From Phytophthora sp. 'mugwort' (taxonomy: Eukaryota > Oomycota > Peronosporomycetes > Peronosporales > Peronosporaceae), in NCBI GenBank assembly GCA_033558025.1, contig JAUCEF010000006.1, positions 2,666,001-2,730,000 of the forward strand: DNA of 64,000 nucleotides, read 5' to 3'. The notes under the pieces are model-generated. The model was given only the letters and a program-made list of their open reading frames with translations. It did not search any database and had not been told where the DNA came from. Both the position numbers and the translations under genes were made by a program. How positions within the stretch are numbered: position 1 is the stretch's first letter; every line of letters begins with the position of its first letter. Of the stretch, positions 57,211-64,000 are shown in pieces.

Positions 57211-58386
57211 ATGGCGGCTCGACTCCTGCTGGCTCGCACTGCAGGGCGCTCTCGCGCCACCCCGACGGCTTTCCAGCTCGCGTTCGCGCTTGGAAATCGA
57301 TCTGACTTTGCACGCTTAGCTACCTCTCGCTCCGTCGCTCTGCGTCGTCGTGCGTCGCTCGCGTCCACACGCTTACATGGAATCCAGACGTCCTGGTACA
57401 GCTCTTCCCACTCGCCCCCGCTGTCTTCCAGCAGGCAGGACAATGGCCAGGAGAAATCGGGAGCTTTGAAGACTAGGGAGAGCGCTTTCGGTATTGAGAA
57501 GGACACGTGGGCAGAGCGCCACGCTCCGGAGTGGATGCTGCCGTACATTCAGATTTCCCGCATCAACCGCCCGGCGGGAACGTTTATGTTGCTCTGGCCC
57601 TGCTTCTGGAGCATTTCCATGGCCGCCCCTGCCGGCCAGTTGCCAGATTTGAAGCTGTTGGCGCTCTTTGGTACTGGAGCCTTCATTATGCGCAGTGCCG
57701 GATGCACCATCAACGACATGTGGGACAAAGACTTCGACAAGCAGGTAGAACGCACCAACAAGCGTCCGCTAGCTGCGGGGAAACTCACGTACCCACAGGC
57801 ATGGGGATTTCTGGCAGGACAATTGTCGGCGGGTCTGGCGGTGTTGCTGCAGCTTAACTGGTACAGTGTCGCACTGGGTGCGTCCTCACTCGCACTTGTT
57901 GCCGCATACCCGACGATGAAGAGATTTACGTACTGGCCGCAAGCGTTTTTGGGCCTCACGTTTAACTACGGAGCGTTACTGGGCTGGGCCGCAGTCCACG
58001 GCTCGTGTGAGTTGCCGGTGGTGTTGCCACTGTATGCGGGCGGAGTGGCTTGGACGCTGGTGTACGATACGCTGTACGCCCACCAGGACAAGAAGGACGA
58101 CATCAAGATTGGTGTGCGCTCCACTGCACTGCTTTTTGGTGACAAGACAAAGCCCGTGCTGAATTGTTTTTCTGCTGCTGCTATTGTGGGCTTCGGTACT
58201 GCGGGAGTCATGGCTGGCCTTGACTGGCCATTTTTCCTGGGACTAACAGGAGGAGCTGCGCACTTGGCGTGGCAGGTGAACACTGCCAAACTTGATGATC
58301 CTATTAATCTTCAGGCACGGTTCGCTTCGAACAAATGGTTCGGGGCGCTCATGTTTGCATCTGTTGTAGCGGGTAATGTCATGTAA
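57211..58386 (+). CDS. COQ2: 4-hydroxybenzoate polyprenyltransferase, mitochondrial
   Basis: Single exon, 391 residues. It joins a polyprenyl chain to 4-hydroxybenzoate in the inner mitochondrial membrane, the committed step of ubiquinone assembly. The first 75 residues are rich in Arg, Ser and Ala without acids (MAARLLLARTAGRSRATPTA), a presequence. YIQISRINRPAGTFMLLWPC starts the membrane domain. The two aspartate-rich Mg-diphosphate motifs are NDMWDKDFD (about residue 167) and DTLYAHQDKKDD (about residue 285), matching the UbiA-family NDxxDxxxD and DxxxD pattern. About eight hydrophobic helices follow. All catalytic elements are intact and length is normal. Confidence 0.95.
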   Translation: MAARLLLARTAGRSRATPTAFQLAFALGNRSDFARLATSRSVALRRRASLASTRLHGIQTSWYSSSHSPPLSSSRQDNGQEKSGALKTRESAFGIEKDTWAERHAPEWMLPYIQISRINRPAGTFMLLWPCFWSISMAAPAGQLPDLKLLALFGTGAFIMRSAGCTINDMWDKDFDKQVERTNKRPLAAGKLTYPQAWGFLAGQLSAGLAVLLQLNWYSVALGASSLALVAAYPTMKRFTYWPQAFLGLTFNYGALLGWAAVHGSCELPVVLPLYAGGVAWTLVYDTLYAHQDKKDDIKIGVRSTALLFGDKTKPVLNCFSAAAIVGFGTAGVMAGLDWPFFLGLTGGAAHLAWQVNTAKLDDPINLQARFASNKWFGALMFASVVAGNVM

Positions 58387-59826
58387 GATGCGGACAACAA
58401 ATAGTAACAGCGACCATACAGGTAAATTCAGTTTTGCTAATGAATTTAGAATTGGATCTGTGTCGAGCACAGAAGTTCCGACGCGTTCTACTTGGTCGTT
58501 CTCTTTCGTCCATTTATTACCTTACTGGCGAATACTTAAAAGTACTTTACTTCAGTACTTATCATTCAAAACAAGGCAGAATGCAGGTATTCTAAAGAAT
58601 ACAACTACATCTTGTCCTTCGGAACAACCTAAAACACCCACGAAACCGGAAGGAAAACAGCTTGCTCAATTCCCGAGACCTGCATCACGGTCGCGCAGCC
58701 AGTAATATACAGGTTTATAACCATATTTTTTGATCTTTTAGAGATTTTAAGAGATTACATATTATACGGTACATGTACATGTACTTCGAGTATAACTTTT
58801 CAGCAGACAGTTTATAAAGGATTCTACGAATAAGGGATTACTAGTATGACCAACTGGCCTTACGAAATTTGAATGTTGCTTGGGTTAACATTCACTGCAT
58901 ATTAATAATATCTGTGAAGGTTTTACAGTTAGAGCTTTGTCTTATTTGGACGCTGTACTCCAAATCGCTCACTGCGGGGCTTCCATTACCAAAGGAATAT
59001 GCAATACCCAGTAGGTCTCTGAATATAAATTCAAAGAATTTTGGGCATCGAACAGCAGCGATTATTGTACTGTAGTAACAAAATGGCTAAAAAAGGTCAA
59101 CACCATACCAATCTATTTATCAAAAAGAGCAACGATACCATACAACAAGCCTCAACGGATTTTGTTTCACGTCGAACGATACGCGAAACAAAGACTGAAT
59201 TCAATCAGTGCCAGGTAAGCATTAAGATCAAGAGTAGTTGGCTCTGTTAGTTTGCTTTTCCAACAATAGCCTTTACTTCAGAAAAGTTTAGCATGTTGAT
59301 GTCGATAAAATCAAGTACCAGAAGGTTAAACAATAACGTTTTCCGTCGAAATCACCCAAACACCGCTTGTTCAAGCGCGCACTCTCACCAACGAAAAAAA
59401 TGTCAAGGGTACTGTAAAACGGATAGTTCTTACCCCCATCCGCAATAATCTTCCATTATATGTTGCAGTCACTTGGGCCAAGTCCAGTAATCAGCTCTTC
59501 TTAATGGAGGCACTAACAGTACAGTATCTGAGCTACTATAAATCCCAAGCTGTCGCCTTGCACCAACCGCACGCTTGGAAAATATGGATAATAACTCCGC
59601 ACCAGAGCTGCTGCTTTGTTTAGTCTAATCCCATATTGTATAATACTGTACTGTATTACTACGAAGTAAGATAGGTATTTACCACAACATCGTACAAGCT
59701 GAGCATGTTGAACTAACTCGTTCCTTTTGTCCACAGCTCCAAAGTATCGGATGATCTAAATGGGGCGGATTGGGAAGAAACCCAGCGCAGATAGAACGTC
59801 AAGCGGTGGCAAACTGCATAACCCAG
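58387..59826. other. Intergenic, 1.4 kb, no supported gene
   Basis: AT-rich with frames below 110 codons. A tandem GTACAT repeat lies at about 58769-58782. No transposon motif or spliced gene could be assembled. Confidence 0.5.
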
Positions 59827-61348
59827 TTACGATGATTTCGCTGCTGGCTTGGCGCTGGACTTGGAATTGGGCTTTGCGTTGTGCGGGATCGTAAATACCG
59901 ACACACCCAGCACGTTCTTAACCTCCCACACGACGGTGATGACGATGTGCACGTACGCGGCAAGGGAGAGGAAGAAGAACTCGCGAACGATCAGTTCTTC
60001 GTTGATGGCGTCGTAAATACCTTCCAGCATGCAAAAGGCACAATGTCCAGCAACATAGAAAATCGGCACAAGCGTCTTGCGGAACGGGTGGTACTCCTCG
60101 CCGCACAAGTGAGCCAGCATTAAGTGGAGCTATCACACACAAAAACGGAATTAGGACAACCTGTACAAGCGAAGAAGCATATTTCAACAGTTGTAAACGT
60201 ACCACCAGCTTGCTGTTCAACAGTCCGAGCATCCACAGAAACATGCGCGGATGCGTCGAAAAAATGTCAGAGGGCGAGTACAAAGCCCAAAGTCCAGCAA
60301 GCGTGTTGAGAATGATGAACGGCAGGAGTCTCGTGAAGGCCACAAGAACTGAATCCTCGTTCAAGCGCACAGCATGCAGCGCGTTTCTCACACTAAATAA
60401 AAAATTAACACGACAAAACGGAGAGAGAAAAAAACGTTAGTGCAGAGGTCGCAATGTGCCAGACACTGTAAGAACCGTAAACGTACTTGACCATAAGCGT
60501 GAAACACATGCTGATCATCGTCACAATGACGAACAGTGAGTTGTTCTGCACGCCCTCAACTAACTCCTGGCTCCAGAAATCGACGCCAACCACCGCCGTG
60601 AACAGCTTGAGCGCAATGCCAATAAGAATGCCTTCAGTCGGTCCGTTGATGATCGGAAGCTCCAGCGACCCCGAGTAATACCTGCACCGCAACCACACAT
60701 TCCGTCAGCTTCAAACATGTCCAACTCCTCCTCCATCGCATCGCAATCCACTCACTCTTCCCAAGTCGCAAAGATAAAGACATTGTGAGCACTAAGCACA
60801 AACCCAAGCGTCCTCCAAGTCGCGCCCATTTGCAGAATACTGGCCATGGTCATGGTACCTACCGACACATTCAGTGCATCACAGCCATGGTCAAACAGCA
60901 GTCCTAGCGGTGACGACGAGTTGGTGCGCCGCGCCTGCTTGCCGTCCAGATTGTCCAGCGTCTGGTACCCGAAGAGGGCAGCCGCTGCGACCACCATGGT
61001 CCACTTGGGGACGTCGCCCTCCAGCAGCGGACACAGGAACACAAAAAGCGTGTGCGAGCCGCCCACCAGGATGAGTCCGAAGAGGGTGATGAGGTTGGGT
61101 GCCAACCAGAGCGGCAGAAACTCCACCAGAAAGTTGTTCATGGGCGTTAGCACGTGCTTGTACACGAGCGAATTGTCGGTCCCGTGATACTCGTACGTGA
61201 GCAGTTTCTCCGAGCCCTCCTGCGACACATACTTGCCAAAGTAGGTGGACTTTCCATCGCCTGTGCTGCGGTGGCGCACACGCTGCTTGAGCGTGTGGAC
61301 CTGCGAGGCCTCCACGGCCATAGGCGGTTCGTATGAGGCCTTCGACAT
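59827..61348 (-). CDS. Choline/ethanolamine phosphotransferase (CDP-alcohol phosphatidyltransferase)
   Basis: Four exons: 61348-60756, 60681-60487, 60392-60203 and 60129-59827; 426 residues; introns 73-94 nt. It transfers phosphocholine or phosphoethanolamine from the CDP-alcohol to diacylglycerol in the ER, the last Kennedy-pathway step. The catalytic motif DG-x2-AR-x8-G-x3-D-x3-D is complete: LDGKQARRTNSSSPLGLLFD then HGCD (residues 135-157). Hydrophobic helices surround it (NLITLFGLILVGGSHTLFVF; SLFVIVTMISMCFTLM; LLPFIILNTLAGLWALY). The C-terminus is lysine/serine-rich (KPNSKSSAKPAAKSS). Choline and ethanolamine specificity cannot be separated by eye. Head-to-head with the protease-like gene, about 0.5 kb apart. 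Confidence 0.92.
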
Positions 61349-61867
61349 GATTCGAGTTGCGGCGTTTTGCGTTCCTCAAGTTTGCGCCGTCGGAATGGGG
61401 TGCACTGTCAGTTGTTGGCACAAGACGCAGGGCTACGAGGTGGTCGTGGAACGGGCTTCGGACGAGCACGAGAAGAGGAGATATACGCCCAGCGACACTA
61501 AGCAACGCGACACTTGCGGCGACGATGGAGGAATGAGAGGCGGCCCTCTGGACCCAGGCACCATTCGGAGCGGTACAGTAATTGATTGGCCTCGGATATA
61601 TGATACTGACTACTGGCCACACCCGATACACATGTTTACTAAAGCTCGGTGTAAGTTCTGAATAATATATTGAGTCTTCCTATAACGATAACCTGTGATC
61701 ACACAAGTTATACGTTGATAGAATCTCAGGATGACGCCTCTGCCGTCGCCGCCCGTTCCTATTGGCTGACGCTAAACTCGATATTGTGTGCGCCACGCCG
61801 CCCTTCTTCGGTAAAAATATCATCTGATTGCAATCCGCACCGCGTTGCGAAGTTGCACCCCAGCAGC
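61349..61867. promoter_or_regulatory. Divergent upstream region, phosphotransferase / protease-like gene
   Basis: No independent gene is supported. The plus-strand frame of the protease-like gene is open from 61670, so its true 5' limit within this region is uncertain. Confidence 0.4.
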
Positions 61868-62797
61868 ATGCAGCTCCGCTCCCGAGCCGTTCCACGTCAA
61901 CCTCCAGCTTCCGCAGCTCCGCGTGTAACGGCAAATGCAGCAATTGCACTGCAAACTGCGAATTTCGCTTCGCAAACAGATCAGGACAAGCCTGTGGATT
62001 TGTCGCTGCAGCGCCCATGTCCTTCCAGTCGCCGAGACCGCACCCCGTTACGCGCTCCTCGTACTGCAATGACCGTTAAGAAACGCCGACTACTGGGTGG
62101 TGAAGAGGACTCCGAGGAGGCCAAGAGAAGGTGCTTCCGTCTGCTGCAGTCCGCCTTTGGACCGGAAGATCGCGTGGACGAGTCCAACTGGATCACGGGC
62201 ACGCTCATCGACCTGATGCTCTGGAAGTTCGCCAACAGGTACCCGACGGTGCATTTCCTGCCGACCGCCTTCTACCACTTCCATCTAGAAGCGGTGGCGA
62301 AAGCTTCTGGATCTCCATGGCGACGAAGATGTCGAGCCAAGAGAGAGTACCAAGTGAGAGATGTTCTAGGACGTGTCGTGGACTACGAGAGTGATACGCC
62401 GCTGGTGTTCATTGTGAATGTCGACCGAATCCATTGGAACTTGTTCCGGTTGCAATTCAGCCCGACGCCCAAGCTGCAGCTATTTGAGCCGATGGGGAGA
62501 TTGACGTCGAGGTCGGGGATCTCGTACCGGTCGGTGCCGCGCGCGGTCGTCGAGTGGCTGGACGAGTGCTATCCGCAGAATAAAGGATGGTTGGCGCGCA
62601 CAGTGAGCGCCATCACGAACAAACAACAGATCAGCGGGTTTGACTGTGGTGTGGCGTGTCTGCTGTACGCAGACAAGTGTGGACGCGGACAGAGTAGCGA
62701 GGAGATTAACGACGAGATCAACCAGCAGGCCATCACGTCCTTCCGCAAACAACTGCAGCTTCAGCTGGCAACGCACGGCGATGGCTTGGACGGATAG
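61868..62797 (+). CDS. C48 (Ulp1-like) cysteine protease-like protein
   Basis: I start at ATG 61868 (MQLRSRAVPRQPPASAAPRV), giving 309 residues. The frame is open to 61670, but the upstream residues look unrelated. After a disordered basic N-terminus and KKRRLLGG (possible nuclear signal) a domain begins near NWITGTLIDLMLWKFANRYP, the substrate-binding start of SUMO-protease folds. VFIVNVDRIHWNLFRLQF carries the catalytic His. LQLFEPMGR has Glu where most family members have Asp. ITNKQQISGFDCGVACLLYA carries the oxyanion Gln and the catalytic Cys in the canonical DCG. The set is intact, unlike the decayed copy at 14-16 kb. It may process SUMO-type tags or be a domesticated transposon protease. 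An intron could be hidden in the weakly conserved RRRCRAKREYQVRDVLG region. Confidence 0.7.
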   Translation: MQLRSRAVPRQPPASAAPRVTANAAIALQTANFASQTDQDKPVDLSLQRPCPSSRRDRTPLRAPRTAMTVKKRRLLGGEEDSEEAKRRCFRLLQSAFGPEDRVDESNWITGTLIDLMLWKFANRYPTVHFLPTAFYHFHLEAVAKASGSPWRRRCRAKREYQVRDVLGRVVDYESDTPLVFIVNVDRIHWNLFRLQFSPTPKLQLFEPMGRLTSRSGISYRSVPRAVVEWLDECYPQNKGWLARTVSAITNKQQISGFDCGVACLLYADKCGRGQSSEEINDEINQQAITSFRKQLQLQLATHGDGLDG

Positions 62798-63605
62798 GAT
62801 ATTTCTAGGACGATGATTTTCTTTTGTGCTGCGTGGAAGGCAAGATGCAGTCCGCGAGCTGCTTGCTTTGCTTATGTTGAATGGGCAACTTCAGCTTTCC
62901 TTCGAGACTTAATTTAGCTTTTGACACTTTATAGTGAAACGACGTATAAATTACCAGGTCGGATGGATATCTTTTCGATCGTAAGTAGAGATGTTGAGAG
63001 GAAACCATGGATCGCAGCCTGATGGCGCAAAGAAAGCTCGTTTATACAGGTGAAGGATGCCCTCCGGCGTCTCTCATGGCCCTAAACGATAGGGGAAGAG
63101 GTCGGCCCATGTTTCTATAAAATCTTCCGTGGTCACTACGGCCATGTAACCCCACCTTCGCTACTACAGTTTGTAAGCTCATAGTGCTAGCCAAGCTTTT
63201 TGACAAACTCTGACTCTCGGTGCTCCATTAAAATGATGTGAGCTTCGTTACGACGAATGTAGAATGATGGGATCGGTCACGGACCTTCTTGTCTTCAACC
63301 GGACGAGAGCCGAACAGGCAGACTTCAGTTTCAAGGTTGTTTCACAGCTTTATTTCAGTGCATCGCAGAATTGGCAGCAGACGCCATCGGGACTAGGGCC
63401 GGTAGCGTGCAGGATCCCAATTTGGTTGATTAAGACGAACCGTGCACCACTCGCTCCTTTTTGGTTTCTTTGGTTTCCGGGAAGCAGTTGAGAGGACGAG
63501 GTGGTGACGAGATTGACCGGTTCGTTCACCAGTGGAGCCGTTGTGCGGCACCTACCTCTCGACCTACGTGCTGTCTGAGTATTAAAGCTTCGGGGTCGTC
63601 GGTGG
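62798..63605. other. Intergenic, no supported gene
   Basis: Frames are short. The 75-codon plus frame at 63264-63491 has no motif. Confidence 0.45.
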
Positions 63606-63986
63606 TTGGGCCTCAGATCCAAATTGTCCGGCCAAGCCCAATCCCAACGCGATATTTTCGGCATGGTCTACATCGAGAAAAATTCCTCGCACTTCGTGAT
63701 CAGCCCGTCCGTAGACAGCGCAAAGGGGTTGAATCCCCTAGCCAGCCTTCGTGCCAACTCCATCTTAAGCAGGAAGAGGCGGCTAAGCGGGAGCAGCCAG
63801 GTCGGCAATATGGGTCGAGATATCGTCCTGCCAGGCACGACTGCTCAGCCCCTCCACCTTCAGTACGAGTCGCGCTTGTCTGGGCTCTCGGATGAAAATG
63901 GATTCGGCTATGCCATGACTCTCCCTCATCGCACTATCAAACGGTATGCTATTTCGCCTCATTTCACTTGGTATGAGATGGTTTGA
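63606..63986 (+). CDS. Hypothetical protein, possibly partial exon
   Basis: A 126-codon frame reaches to 14 bases before the window end; ATG at 63606, or 63664 (MVYIEKNSSHFVISPSVDSA). It reads KGLNPLASLRANSILSRKRR, LSGSSQVGNMGRDIV and NGFGYAMTLPHRTIKRYAIS, ending HFTWYEMV. Composition is protein-like and basic. No family is recognised, and there is no splice evidence. Confidence 0.3.
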   Translation: MGLRSKLSGQAQSQRDIFGMVYIEKNSSHFVISPSVDSAKGLNPLASLRANSILSRKRRLSGSSQVGNMGRDIVLPGTTAQPLHLQYESRLSGLSDENGFGYAMTLPHRTIKRYAISPHFTWYEMV

Positions 63987-64000
63987 AAGCTAAAGCTCTG

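Overview
The window reads as nuclear DNA of an oomycete, most likely a Phytophthora-type water mould. The evidence is: short (49-190 nt) GT-AG introns with GTACGT/GTGAGT/GTGCGT donors, two WRKY19-type proteins built from repeated C-x4-C...HGGG zinc fingers, chromodomain Ty3/gypsy and copia elements, hAT, pogo and MULE transposase remnants, and an LTA-synthase-like sulfatase pseudogene. Genus and species are inferred, since nothing could be searched.

The window has two compartments. From 1 to about 33.0 kb it is a graveyard of mobile elements and broken genes: a DUF7869-like remnant (533-2187); the 3' half of a chromodomain gypsy element with its LTR and an antisense reading frame (2188-6226); a minus-strand hAT transposase (about 6985-8539); one MULE remnant (9188-10637); a second MULE with candidate terminal inverted repeats, a SWIM finger and a C48 (Ulp1-like) protease segment (11357-15892); a PX-like broken gene (16561-17335); one sulfatase gene in four pieces across 19.3-27.4 kb, split by a copia insertion, an inversion and a foreign SF3-helicase-like fragment; a MULE fragment (28860-29960); a pogo/Tigger transposase (30076-31725); and a hairpin-rich non-coding block (32069-32577).

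From 33.0 to 62.8 kb genes are closely packed, mostly intact, and often head-to-head. In order: two tandem L-threonine aldolases (-), a DDX3/Ded1 RNA helicase (-), a PPP1R42-type LRR protein (+), aspartate-semialdehyde dehydrogenase with a C-terminal membrane tail (-), a mitochondrial enoyl-CoA isomerase/hydratase (+), aminoacylase-1 (-), an unknown helical/zinc-ribbon protein (+), an unknown poly-Q protein (+), a WRKY19-type zinc-finger protein (-), an unknown six-exon protein (-), a second WRKY19-type protein (-), COQ2 (+), a choline/ethanolamine phosphotransferase (-) and a C48-like protease (+). Threonine aldolase and aspartate-semialdehyde dehydrogenase both belong to threonine/glycine/aspartate-family metabolism; otherwise the genes are unrelated housekeeping functions. 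I rebuilt exons by reading splice sites; total exon lengths are divisible by three in every multi-exon model given.

The most unusual items are the antisense ORF in the gypsy element, the MULE carrying a protease domain, the SF3-helicase fragment lodged in a sulfatase pseudogene, the reconstructable inversion that flipped one copia LTR, the palindrome cluster near 32 kb and the tail-anchored aspartate-semialdehyde dehydrogenase.
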